Shown here: piece after piece, positions 6,815-13,998 of the stretch
Layout of the letters: every line of letters begins with the position of its first letter
Numbering within the stretch: position 1 is the first letter of the stretch
Notes under the pieces: generated by a model
Seen by the model: the letters and a program-made list of their open reading frames with translations, nothing else
What the model was told of the DNA's origin: nothing
The model's database searches: none
Source of the DNA: an uncultured bacterium
GTDB lineage: Bacteria > Bdellovibrionota_C > UBA2361 > SZUA-149 > CALKYB01
Direction: 5' to 3'
DNA length: 17,644 bases
Assembly: GCA_938003565.1 (NCBI GenBank)
Contig: CALKYB010000249.1
Location: 1-17,644, forward strand
Position numbers and translations under genes: made by a program

Positions 6815-7157
6815 CCGGTTTGGCAGTCCAGGTGTTGCACCAACCTTTTTCAGCTACAACTTTGTTTGGAAAGAGAGTACATCCCATCCACTTGCCCTCT
6901 TTGCCTTCTATGACTTGAGGCTCTCCTTGAGCGAATGAGCAGTTGTTGCAAAACTGAGTTTTTCCAGCTTCGCCTGCTCTCTTAGGGAATTTAACGATAT
7001 CTACCTTTGTAGCATCATGAGCGTAACCCAAAGCTTTAGCGGTAGTGTCATCCAGGGCGACAATTTCTTTTTTTTCTAAAGCCCAGCTTTTAAGGGGAGC
7101 TAGAGCAATGCTTCCAACGCCAGCGATACAAGACAAGATAAAATTTCTTCTTTTCAT
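6807..7157 (-). CDS. High-potential iron-sulfur protein (HiPIP), Tat-exported
   Basis: A 116-aa precursor of a small periplasmic electron carrier holding one [4Fe-4S] cluster that cycles between the 3+ and 2+ states. The four ligands are Cys70 and Cys73 (FCNNC), Cys93 (WMGC) and Cys107 (GWCNTW), in the diagnostic HiPIP order CxxC...WxxCxxFPxK...GWC. The N-terminus MKRRNFILS carries a twin-arginine motif before a hydrophobic stretch, cut near KSWA (26), as expected because HiPIPs are folded before Tat export. The mature protein is about 90 aa, a typical size. AGGAT lies 7-8 nt before the ATG. It has its own promoter (7193-7221). HiPIPs usually shuttle electrons from cytochrome bc1 to an oxidase or reaction centre; the partner is not visible here. 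Confidence 0.95.
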   Translation of the reverse strand: MKRRNFILSCIAGVGSIALAPLKSWALEKKEIVALDDTTAKALGYAHDATKVDIVKFPKRAGEAGKTQFCNNCSFAQGEPQVIEGKEGKWMGCTLFPNKVVAEKGWCNTWTAKPAK

Positions 7158-7192
7158 TTTTTAATCCTAATTACTACTATTCTTCTAATCCC

Positions 7193-7221
7193 ATCATACT
7201 CGACTGGGTAATTAGTTCCAA
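7193..7221 (-). promoter_or_regulatory. Putative sigma70-type promoter of the HiPIP gene
   Basis: On the minus strand TTGGAA (7216-7221) and TATGAT (7193-7198) are separated by exactly 17 nt. The matches are four of six and five of six. The start would fall near 7186, about 30 nt before the ATG. Confidence 0.55.
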
Positions 7222-7235
7222 ATTTTTTCACTACA

Positions 7236-7253
7236 AGTTTGATAAATCAAACT
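7236..7253. promoter_or_regulatory. Perfect palindrome upstream of the HiPIP promoter
   Basis: AGTTTGA-TAAA-TCAAACT is a 7-bp perfect inverted repeat with a four-base centre. Its midpoint sits about 58 nt upstream of the predicted start, close to where class I activators bind. Without a U-run it is not a good terminator for the gene ending at 7296. Operator function is inferred. Confidence 0.4.
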
Positions 7254-7295
7254 GCTGTTTGAGATGCCAAGTAGCTTATTGCATAAGATCAATGT

Positions 7296-8201
7296 CTATA
7301 AGTCCCAAGCCGTTAACCAGACTTGTTTTTCATATTTCATTCCAAACTCGGCTTCTAGTCTGTTCGCAAAGTCATAGTTATGTCCAGCCCCGTAGAATAT
7401 AGCTATTCGTTTGTTTCCAGGATTACCTAGTTCCTTCTTTAGCACCTCGAGAGCCTTGGTATTTCGACGTTTGATTAGAAGTTTGTCGATATCGCCACCT
7501 AGTTGCTGCATGGATTCCTCTAGGTCTGCAAACTGTTCGGCCATGGCGGTTTTTAGAACTTTGTCTCGTTTTGGACTAAAGAAACCAAGTACCAGTTTGA
7601 GGCCCATCACTTCAGTCTTAACAGGATCCTTTAGCTGCTGCTTGTAGCTTGTATAGGCCCCAGAGAAAACTAAGTCACTAACTGACTGACCACCTTCTCT
7701 CATTGCATCTCCAAGCTCAGAAGGAGAAAGATCCGCGTGCACGAAGTTCTTAGCGTCATAGTCTACAAATTCAAGTTGACTCTCTAGTCCTAAAATATCG
7801 CAAATTGGCGTGTGTATTCCTCCCTTATTTTTACGACTAGAAACTTTAGTTCCTTCAGCTGCTACTAGCTCGTAGAGCACTTTGTCGTAACCAGTAAAAA
7901 TTTGATTAAGCTTTTGATAGTATTCCTTCTCGCCAATGTGAACCACGCCAACTAAATCAACCGTGACACCATCTTTTACAAAAGAAGTAATAGCCACATC
8001 CAAACTCAAAGGGTTTTTATCCTCATCTCGAGTCATTCTGGTGTGGCGAAGCTCGCTGTGCTGAATTGAGTCAGCAGACTTGCTCTCCTTAATAGATGCA
8101 GAAATTTCCTCTTGGGCTTGGGAGCAAGCCTCTGTAGGGAAGAAGTTTAGAGTAGCAACCCCTGCTAGCAAAAAACTACATAAAACCTTTAATCGTTTCA
8201 T
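7296..8201 (-). CDS. TraB/GumN/TIKI-like secreted protein
   Basis: A 301-aa predicted exported protein of the TraB/GumN/TIKI superfamily, metalloprotease-like proteins whose animal members cleave Wnt; bacterial roles are mostly unknown. The two hallmark GX2H motifs are present: GVVH (85-88, in LVGVVHIGEKEYY) and GAGH (271-274, in IFYGAGHNYDF). A conserved acidic residue, Glu111, is in VLYELV. The N-terminus MKRLKVLCSFLLAGVATLNF is a signal peptide; Cys26 follows TEA, a poor lipobox, so SPI cleavage is more likely. I chose the ATG at 8199-8201, with GGAG (8212-8215) overlapping the upstream stop, rather than the in-frame start at 8237, which would put a hydrophilic stretch before the signal peptide and overlap the upstream gene by 29 nt. 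It lies 7 nt after that gene, so the two are probably cotranscribed and translationally coupled. Confidence 0.75.
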   Translation of the reverse strand: MKRLKVLCSFLLAGVATLNFFPTEACSQAQEEISASIKESKSADSIQHSELRHTRMTRDEDKNPLSLDVAITSFVKDGVTVDLVGVVHIGEKEYYQKLNQIFTGYDKVLYELVAAEGTKVSSRKNKGGIHTPICDILGLESQLEFVDYDAKNFVHADLSPSELGDAMREGGQSVSDLVFSGAYTSYKQQLKDPVKTEVMGLKLVLGFFSPKRDKVLKTAMAEQFADLEESMQQLGGDIDKLLIKRRNTKALEVLKKELGNPGNKRIAIFYGAGHNYDFANRLEAEFGMKYEKQVWLTAWDL

Positions 8202-8208
8202 TCTATAT

Positions 8209-10143
8209 TTACTCCACAGCGCCCATAACTTGGTCATTGCAAACCACTGCCTGCCCTTGCTTACTCATCTGATGAAAGCCAGCGAATTCTACTTCAAGTA
8301 GAGTTAAGATTTCTTCAATGTCTTGTGGGCTAGCTTTTCCTCCGGTGAAGAAGCCAAGAAAAGGTTTGGCTGCAGCGATAAGTGGCTTGGTAGAGAGATA
8401 TGAAGCTGAATCATGCCTACCTACTAAATCCCGGACTTTGACTCCAGCGACTGAAGAACCAGGTGAGAAGTAGTTGGTGTTGGCACCTATATTTTTAGCT
8501 GTCACAGCTCTTGAAGTTTCGCTGGTGGTAAAGAGAACCTTGCCAGTCTCAATCTTCTTACCAACGAGTCGAATAGGCTGAGTGGGGCCGTTTACAGATA
8601 GAGTCATTGAATTATCATTAAAAGTTGAGGATATTTGATCTACTCCTTTGCCACTTAAGTTAGCAAAGACAGAGTTCAAGTCTCTCAACAAATCTATACT
8701 CAATCCTTTTTTGTGATCGAGGTAGACGTTTGCGTCGACACTTGGAATCCCTTGAGGAATGCTAATGGCGAATGTGGTTTCATTTGGGTCATACTTTTCG
8801 ATCATGTCACCAAATCTAGCAAGAAAGTCAAAAGCAAACTTGAAGTTTGGATCTGCTTTTACCTGAGACACTGCTTCGTCGCTGTAGGAATTCTTCACTG
8901 CCGAAACAATCATATCTAAGTTAGCTTTGTTAAGGCTCATACCGAATATGGTGTTGTCACTAAGTAAACTTGCAAGTCGAGTGTTGGAATCCCCAGTATT
9001 ACCACCAGCTTTAAGTACGATTTCTCCTACGGGGTTTTTCGAATCAATTTTGCCACAATCCCGCGAGCGAAATCCCTCAGCTACATTGAGAGAAAATCCG
9101 TTGGTTGATTTGTGAGATTTCATTAACTTGTCGAGCTCAGCTCTTAAGCTCTCTTCAGTCATGTCGCTCTCCTGGGCCATGAGATCATCTTTGAGAAACG
9201 AAAAGAGAATATCTTTAAGCTCATCTTGATTCATCCAGGAACTAACCACAGCCCCTGCTAAGAAAGCAGGCTTTAATTCGACAAACTCTGGTCTCTCAAC
9301 CAGTTTGCCATTCTCCGAGCTAAAGAAGTCGAAGTTCTCAGGAAAACTCGCTTTCACCTCGTTCCCTGCAAACACAACGCTTCCACTGGTGCCGATGCCG
9401 CGGTTTTGGTCTTCAATTTTAATATTATAAGAAGAAACTTGTCCTGGCTTGGCACTGATACTGATAGCAAGGGAGTCTTTGTTTGAAGTGAAAGGAACAT
9501 TCTGCGCAAAGTGAGCTTGGAGTTGATTTGGCAGGTTCGCAGATTTAAATTGGCCAGAGACGAGCAAGGCAGGTAGTTGATTACCATTCTTAGCAGTTGC
9601 AATAAGAATCTCAGAGATTTGACCAAGATAGTCATTGTAAAACTGATTCAAAGCATCGGCTGAGAAAGAGGGCTTCTTTGCGGCTACGGCATTTAGAGAG
9701 TCGTCTGCTTCCTTATTCTTCTTCAAGTTTTCAACAGTTTGACTCACCTTCGCCTCAGCTATTTGAGACAACTGTTCTTTCCATATCTTGGTAGACATTA
9801 GTTTGTTTTGAAAGTTAGCTATTCTGTTCACCAATGGTTTAATTTTGCCAGGATCTATTTGAACAAACATGTTTACGTTTGAGCCAAGATTCTCAAGGTA
9901 GTTGGAGTGTTTAAAGTTCTCAACTGTATTTACTTTTAGCGGAGCAGCCTTGTAGTTAACCGTTGGTATTTTATCGGCGACAGAGGTTCCACTTTGAACT
10001 TGCTCAATTGGAGCTTGTTCAGTTTTGCTTCGAATAAAAAACCAAGCGACAATCGCTAAAATGAATAACGCAGCGAGGCCAATTACTAGAGGGGAGTTTA
10101 GTGTGATCGTTCTAATATTTGATGTCGTAGTAGATCTTTTCAT
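8209..10143 (-). CDS. Large membrane-anchored periplasmic protein of unknown function
   Basis: A 644-aa protein I do not recognise. It has a short basic N-terminus, one membrane helix (about 18-37, VIGLAALFILAIVAWFF) without a clear cleavage site, and about 600 residues that would lie in the periplasm. The soluble part is Ser/Asn/Lys-rich, with alternating beta-like and helical stretches and repeated phrases about internal size (for example NVNMFVQIDPGKIKPLVNRI near residue 90). It has only two cysteines in the exported part, near 360 and close to the C-terminus. It somewhat recalls DUF3352-type anchored proteins, but I cannot confirm that. GGAT lies ahead of the ATG. The TraB/TIKI-like gene starts 7 nt after its stop, so the two probably act together, perhaps as anchored partner and hydrolase; this is inference. 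Confidence 0.7.
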   Translation of the reverse strand: MKRSTTTSNIRTITLNSPLVIGLAALFILAIVAWFFIRSKTEQAPIEQVQSGTSVADKIPTVNYKAAPLKVNTVENFKHSNYLENLGSNVNMFVQIDPGKIKPLVNRIANFQNKLMSTKIWKEQLSQIAEAKVSQTVENLKKNKEADDSLNAVAAKKPSFSADALNQFYNDYLGQISEILIATAKNGNQLPALLVSGQFKSANLPNQLQAHFAQNVPFTSNKDSLAISISAKPGQVSSYNIKIEDQNRGIGTSGSVVFAGNEVKASFPENFDFFSSENGKLVERPEFVELKPAFLAGAVVSSWMNQDELKDILFSFLKDDLMAQESDMTEESLRAELDKLMKSHKSTNGFSLNVAEGFRSRDCGKIDSKNPVGEIVLKAGGNTGDSNTRLASLLSDNTIFGMSLNKANLDMIVSAVKNSYSDEAVSQVKADPNFKFAFDFLARFGDMIEKYDPNETTFAISIPQGIPSVDANVYLDHKKGLSIDLLRDLNSVFANLSGKGVDQISSTFNDNSMTLSVNGPTQPIRLVGKKIETGKVLFTTSETSRAVTAKNIGANTNYFSPGSSVAGVKVRDLVGRHDSASYLSTKPLIAAAKPFLGFFTGGKASPQDIEEILTLLEVEFAGFHQMSKQGQAVVCNDQVMGAVE

Positions 10144-10426
10144 TTTTTAAATCCGGAAAAAGTCGTATCTGGTTGAAGTAGTCGTTGTCTAAGGTTGAGG
10201 GAGCACAAAAATCAATTAAAAAATCAACAATCTTAGAACTTCGGCTCAAATCTCCAAGTAATAAAGAATTTGTAATTCGAGTTCTTTGGATGAACTAGGT
10301 TAGAGCCTGGGTTTAAAAAAAGCTAGAAGGAAATACGAGCTCTCATCGGCTTCGGCTATTAAATTGCTATCGATTAGATTTTGCTCCGGATGGGTGAATA
10401 TTAGAAACTAAAAGGGATTAGGTGAA

Positions 10427-10627
10427 ATAGCTAAATCTAGAGACAAACTTCTAGAAAAGTTGATTTTAATAGTATTTTTATCTACTATTGTTTTGTTTGG
10501 AATATCTCGAGATTTCTATATCTCCGAGCTAGGAGATTTCGGGAGAGTGTTAGAGGGGAGGGTTAATTCCATTCTTTCAAATTGTGACTCCTTCCAAATC
10601 AATTCTGCTTATATCGAATTAGAGTAA
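10427..10627 (+). CDS. Candidate small membrane protein without a standard start codon
   Basis: An open frame bounded by TAA at 10409-10411 and TAA at 10625-10627. From codon ATA at 10427 it would give 66 aa: a charged start (KSRDKLLEK), a membrane helix LILIVFLSTIVLFGI, then a mixed soluble tail with one Cys and ending AYIELE. This looks coding-like, yet no ATG or GTG occurs in frame; the only standard start is TTG at 10460, which would begin inside the helix (55 aa) with no good Shine-Dalgarno. AAGGGA at 10412-10417 is 9 nt before the ATA. It may be a gene with a mutated start, a rare AUA start, or a chance frame. Confidence 0.3.
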   Translation: MAKSRDKLLEKLILIVFLSTIVLFGISRDFYISELGDFGRVLEGRVNSILSNCDSFQINSAYIELE

Positions 10628-10708
10628 AATTTTAGAAGCAAGTTAGTTAGGCGGAGATTACAATTTTTTGATCTTTTAAATTTATCTTTTGTAACTTGAA
10701 GTTATATT

Positions 10709-10768
10709 AACTTTTGCTTAGGAAATTTTATTTTTCTCTCTATTTATATCTCATAGGAAGCAAAAGTT
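10709..10768. repeat. Perfect 11-bp inverted repeat upstream of the membrane protein gene
   Basis: AACTTTTGCTT (10709-10719) and AAGCAAAAGTT (10758-10768) are exact complements with a 38-nt spacer. The right arm is about 50 nt before the TTG start. It could be two operator half-sites or a stem in the leader RNA. Confidence 0.45.
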
Positions 10769-10820
10769 TAATCTAGTCTTTCTAATCTGTAATGATTCTT
10801 TGCAGAAAGGGGAGAGAGCA

Positions 10821-11576
10821 TTGAACGGTTTTTTTGATTTTATCACTGATATTCACGTAGTAGGGATGATCCTGTTTTTCTTAACGAAGATAGTGGAGTT
10901 TCTTTTTAGTAGTCTTTTGGCGGCAATTATCACTGTCTTCGCGATTCAGTGGGGAGTATTTACTCTTCTAGGAAAGAGATTTCTAAACCGAGTTCCGGTA
11001 CATTTGATTAGAATTCGGACTAGGAAAAGAGCAAGTGGAGATCTTAGAGTAAAAATAGAATATCGGGTCATGACGATCACAACTCTCGAAGAGTTGACTG
11101 CTTTTAAAAGACCTATATTAGTCTATTTAATTAATAAGTATGCGAAGCAGAGCGATGATTTGGTAATACGCTTTCCCGTAAAACATCGAGGTTTCCTTTT
11201 TGACAGGTTAGTATCTGATATATCCGAAATACTAACTGGTGGCCCTATTCAGGGAAGTTTTTTTCTCTACGTAGTCAAGGAAAGAGCAGCACCTACTCAG
11301 GCTAATCGAATAGTACTGATCGAGGAGGGTTCTTTATTAAACTTCCTCAACTTAGATCATGACATTACATCTGAAAGGGAATCTTCTTTCCATAGAGTTC
11401 TTACTCTTGAGGATCTAGCTTGGATGACATTTGATAGTGATGGGAGCTTGCCGATGTATGATGGAGTCTTGAGAGGCGACAGGGAATTCTTCGCTCAGGT
11501 TTCTGATACAAATTCAGATGAGTCGCGTCCTGTGGTTGGTTACTATGATAAGAGCAAGTATAGGCGCCTGTCTTAG
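10821..11576 (+). CDS. Unrecognised protein with N-terminal membrane helices
   Basis: A 251-aa protein I do not recognise. One or two membrane segments occupy about residues 8-60 (VVGMILFFLTKIVEFLFSSL and LAAIITVFAIQWGVFTLL), followed by a very basic patch (LIRIRTRKRASGDLRVK) suggesting the rest faces the cytoplasm. The remaining 180 residues are mixed alpha/beta with no motif I can name; there is no cysteine. I chose the TTG at 10821 because a strong GGGGAG (10809-10814) precedes it by 6 nt; the in-frame TTG at 10800 has no such site and would add seven residues. It stands alone: the next gene starts 314 nt later. Codon use looks like the surrounding core genes. Confidence 0.65.
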   Translation: MNGFFDFITDIHVVGMILFFLTKIVEFLFSSLLAAIITVFAIQWGVFTLLGKRFLNRVPVHLIRIRTRKRASGDLRVKIEYRVMTITTLEELTAFKRPILVYLINKYAKQSDDLVIRFPVKHRGFLFDRLVSDISEILTGGPIQGSFFLYVVKERAAPTQANRIVLIEEGSLLNFLNLDHDITSERESSFHRVLTLEDLAWMTFDSDGSLPMYDGVLRGDREFFAQVSDTNSDESRPVVGYYDKSKYRRLS

Positions 11577-11890
11577 AAACACTTTTTGCCTCTCAAGTAA
11601 CTTGTTTGAATAGAGTTTTTCTAGAGGGTTTTGCTTCTCTCCTGCTTATAAGAAATATCGAAAAAAATTGCCTATTAGAAAGATGAGAGACTCCCTCTGG
11701 GCCTTGTTAGTGAAAATCATATACTTTCCTAGATAAATAGGGCGAGCCTTCAGGAAATTTTTTCGTTAGTCTAAAAGACATCAATTTCAACTATTTAACG
11801 CATTTTCTTTGGGAAAAAAGTGCTAAGTATATTCCCACTAACAGCCGATCTACTCTTTGAATTCATTTTTAAGAAGACGGAGAGACTTAA
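11577..11890. other. Intergenic region before the endoglucanase
   Basis: About 314 nt. It holds a weak terminator-like element (11725-11763) and a 6-bp inverted repeat TGGGAA/TTCCCA around 11812-11836 just ahead of the endoglucanase leader. No promoter could be fixed with confidence, and no convincing gene is seen. Confidence 0.4.
11725..11763 (+). terminator. Weak candidate intrinsic terminator
   Basis: TTTCCT (11725-11730) pairs with AGGAAA (11752-11757) and is followed directly by TTTTTT (11758-11763). The stem is AT-rich and the loop is 21 nt, with a small GGC/GCC stem inside, so it is only a weak candidate. It lies about 150 nt after the previous stop codon. Confidence 0.3.
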
Positions 11891-13375
11891 ATGCTTAAAA
11901 CTAATCGGTCTAGTTTGGGGAGCCTTACTTTAGTACTTGGATTTGCTTTCATTGCGAACTCGGCAATAGCTGCTCCACCATGTAAGTCAGCTGACAGCGA
12001 TCCAGACGGCGATGGTTGGGGCTGGGAAAATGAAGCGAGCTGTAAAGTAGGCGGTAGTGAGTCTAGCTCTGGTAAATCTGACGCAGCTTCAGCAAATAGT
12101 GCTAAGCAAACGGCTACTCCAGCCGAGAGTTCTAAGCCTTCAAGTGGGAGAATTATTTGTCAGCGAACAGATTCAGATCCCGACGGCGATGGTTGGGGTT
12201 GGGAGAATGAGAAGAGTTGCAAAGTAAAAGAAGGAGCTAGCACTCCCCCTGTTTCGAAAGCGGTAGAAACTAAAAGTGCTGTTGAGCCTAAAGTGGGCAA
12301 AGCTACTGACCAGCCGCTCAAGAAGGCAAAGAGCATTGTTTTGAGTGGTGCAGAGATAAAAGGTGAAAAACCTACTCCGGCTATTGCCCCAGCAAAAACT
12401 CCAACTAAGAAAGCGAAGCTAGTAGCTGGACAGACTCCGGTGGCTTCCTATGGAAAGTTGTCCGTTTGCGGCACAAAGCTATGCAGCGAAAAAGGTGAGG
12501 TTGTTCAGCTTCGAGGTATGAGCTCGCACGGGATTCACTGGTTTCCTTGGAATAGTTGTACAACTGATAAAACAATGGACCTTCTTGCTAAAGATTGGAA
12601 GAACGATGTGTTTCGTATTGCCATGTATGTCAATGGAGGCAAGCCACAGTATAAGCAATATTCATTTTTGGATAACGAGCAGAAGAATATTGATGCGGTG
12701 AATAAGTTTGTGGAAGAGGTTAGTAAACGAGGGATGTATGCTTTAGTAGACTTTCATGTTTTAAGTGAGAATCCTAGAAAACTATATACCGAGCACGCAA
12801 AACGATTCTTTCAGGCGGTTGTTACTGCTAACAAAGATCGTGAGAATGTGATTTACGAAATTGCCAACGAGCCTACTAAGACAACCTGGGAAGAGCTTAG
12901 AGAGTACTCTCACGAGGTAATTCCTGTCATTAGAAAAATTGATCCTGATGCAGTAATTGTTATTGGAACTAGGCAGTGGTCTAGCTTTAATCACGGTGAC
13001 TATATGGAAGTAGTTAATAATCAGGTCAACGCTGAGAATATTATGTATGCCTTCCATGCTTATGCGCCAGACAAAAGTCATCAGCAGAGATATCTCGATA
13101 TTATGGTAAAGGCTTCAAAGCTAATTCCAATATTTGTTACAGAGTGGGGTTCAACTGAGGCTTCCGGTCAGCATGAGCATAGTGATGAATGGGGTCAGAA
13201 ATATGTTGATGCAATGAAAGAGCACGACATCAGCTGGGCCTATTGGAACTTTTCTTCAGATGCTGGTGGTAGCTCCATTTGGAAAAATAATTACTGCTGG
13301 GAAAAAGATAAAGATTGGTCTGATGCCAATTTAAAACCGTCTGGACACTTTATTAAGAAGGTTTTCGGGCAGTAA
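11891..13375 (+). CDS. Secreted GH5 endo-beta-1,4-glucanase with two small Cys-bounded modules
   Basis: A 494-aa secreted glycoside hydrolase family 5 enzyme, most like the GH5_2 endoglucanases that cut internal beta-1,4 bonds of cellulose. In order: signal peptide (1-28, cut after SAIAA); module 1 (Cys31-Cys51) and module 2 (Cys90-Cys110), both built on DSDPDGDGWGWENE; a Lys/Pro/Ala/Thr-rich linker (about 112-187); and the catalytic domain from about 188. Its start shows VVQLRGMSSHGIHWFPW; the acid/base is Glu327 (ANEP) and the nucleophile Glu418 (VTEWG). Aromatic Trp residues on the modules suggest polysaccharide binding, and the Asp-rich loop could bind calcium; both inferred. GGAG lies 8 nt before the ATG. 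No other polysaccharide-degrading genes are adjacent, so it stands as a lone secreted cellulase. Confidence 0.92.
   Translation: MLKTNRSSLGSLTLVLGFAFIANSAIAAPPCKSADSDPDGDGWGWENEASCKVGGSESSSGKSDAASANSAKQTATPAESSKPSSGRIICQRTDSDPDGDGWGWENEKSCKVKEGASTPPVSKAVETKSAVEPKVGKATDQPLKKAKSIVLSGAEIKGEKPTPAIAPAKTPTKKAKLVAGQTPVASYGKLSVCGTKLCSEKGEVVQLRGMSSHGIHWFPWNSCTTDKTMDLLAKDWKNDVFRIAMYVNGGKPQYKQYSFLDNEQKNIDAVNKFVEEVSKRGMYALVDFHVLSENPRKLYTEHAKRFFQAVVTANKDRENVIYEIANEPTKTTWEELREYSHEVIPVIRKIDPDAVIVIGTRQWSSFNHGDYMEVVNNQVNAENIMYAFHAYAPDKSHQQRYLDIMVKASKLIPIFVTEWGSTEASGQHEHSDEWGQKYVDAMKEHDISWAYWNFSSDAGGSSIWKNNYCWEKDKDWSDANLKPSGHFIKKVFGQ
11981..12220 (+). repeat. Tandem duplication of a 21-residue module within the endoglucanase gene
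   Basis: Codons 31-51 (11981-12043) and 90-110 (12158-12220) encode two copies of the same Cys-to-Cys module. The shared core is DSDPDGDGWGWENE, and the DNA is also nearly identical over about 35 bases. They are separated by a Ser/Ala-rich spacer of 38 residues. Similar modules occur as small carbohydrate-binding units in secreted hydrolases of aquatic bacteria, from memory and not checked. Confidence 0.8.
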
Positions 13376-13376
13376 T

Positions 13377-13574
13377 TTTGAGCTCAAAGGGAAGCGGGTG
13401 GATTTAGTGGTTCATTCGTCCTCGCTTTTGAGATGTTGTTTCACAAAGTAATTTGATTTGGCGCTGCGGAAGCCATTCACCACTGAATCCACCCATTTCG
13501 CTTTTGCCTGAGAAGTCGTCGCCTTTAGCGTTGCTCTAAAGTTATGAGAAGCAGGCGGAAGGATTATAACCTCC
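13377..13574. other. Convergent intergenic region with a structured, imperfect inverted repeat
   Basis: Directly after the endoglucanase stop is a 12-bp palindrome, TTTGAGCTCAAA (13377-13388). Then comes the long inverted repeat described at 13396-13494. Further on, CTTTAG/CTAAAG and GCCTG/CAGGC pairs (about 13506-13556) suggest more folding. No U-rich terminator was found for either converging gene. Confidence 0.4.
13396..13494. repeat. 15-bp inverted repeat enclosing 69 nt; MITE-like or structured RNA
   Basis: GGGTGGATTTAGTGG (13396-13410) pairs with CCACTGAATCCACCC (13480-13494) along all 15 positions, with a single G-U wobble. Outside it, AGC/GCT and CTCA/TGAG pairs extend the stem with bulges to about 13383-13512. 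No target-site duplication is visible in the flanks, which argues against a recent transposon insertion. Confidence 0.5.
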
Positions 13575-13832
13575 TTAGTTTAAACTTGATGTACGAGTCG
13601 ATTCCCAGGCACCTTGGTGGAAAAAGTCACCCCAATCTCCTTCATCATCGGTAGAAATCAGTGGCCGACTCTCGTCGATGCCCCAGAATTCTACTAGTGC
13701 TCTCCGCTCTTGTGGCGTAGGTGCTCTTGCTATTCTTGCGGCTTCGGTTCGTTGAGAGCTCGCAAGCTCTGCTCCGGAAATTGGTCTTTGAAATCTCCCG
13801 GGCATGTTCGTACTTCGGGTTTGCTCGTTCAT
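13575..13832 (-). CDS. Small orphan protein, 85 aa
   Basis: A hydrophilic 85-aa protein with no signal peptide or membrane helix and no cysteine, so probably cytoplasmic. The N-terminal half is Arg/Gln/Ser-rich (MNEQTRSTNMPGRFQRPISG), the centre forms a likely basic helix (QRTEAARIARAPTPQERRAL), and the end is acidic and aromatic (DDEGDWGDFFHQGAWE). I recognise no family. A strong Shine-Dalgarno, GAGGT, lies 8 nt before the ATG, which is the main reason to accept it as real; a longer frame overlapping in another phase lacks one. It is convergent with the endoglucanase and more Arg-rich than neighbouring core proteins, which could mean a different origin. The paired basic and acidic halves might suit a small regulator or adaptor, but that is only a guess. 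Confidence 0.6.
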   Translation of the reverse strand: MNEQTRSTNMPGRFQRPISGAELASSQRTEAARIARAPTPQERRALVEFWGIDESRPLISTDDEGDWGDFFHQGAWESTRTSSLN

Positions 13833-13998
13833 GTAGAATACCTCGGCTGTTGGATTTAGATCTTAGTGAAATACAGATCACGGAAATTTTAATTCTCCGG
13901 GATCCGCATTTCTAATTCTACTCTACAATCTTAAACCAAAATGTTTCACACGAGATGCGCAGCATTTCAACCAAATTAAAACCCAACTATCCATCCTG

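Larger units (their letters stand above)
10144..10820. other. AT-rich intergenic region with inverted repeats and a candidate small ORF
   Basis: About 680 nt between divergent genes. It contains a candidate small membrane ORF (10427-10627), a 13-bp palindrome TAACTT-G-AAGTTA (10692-10704), and an 11-bp perfect inverted repeat (10709-10768). The Shine-Dalgarno of the following gene is at 10809-10814. I could not fix a convincing promoter for the leftward gene starting at 10143. Confidence 0.5.

Noticed and set aside
7239..7250. FNR/Anr box upstream of the HiPIP gene.
   Set aside because: The TTGAT and ATCAA halves are separated by 2 nt; the known sites need 4.
11604..11690. A short TTG-started frame after the 251-aa gene.
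   Set aside because: No Shine-Dalgarno and no coding-like pattern strong enough to support it.
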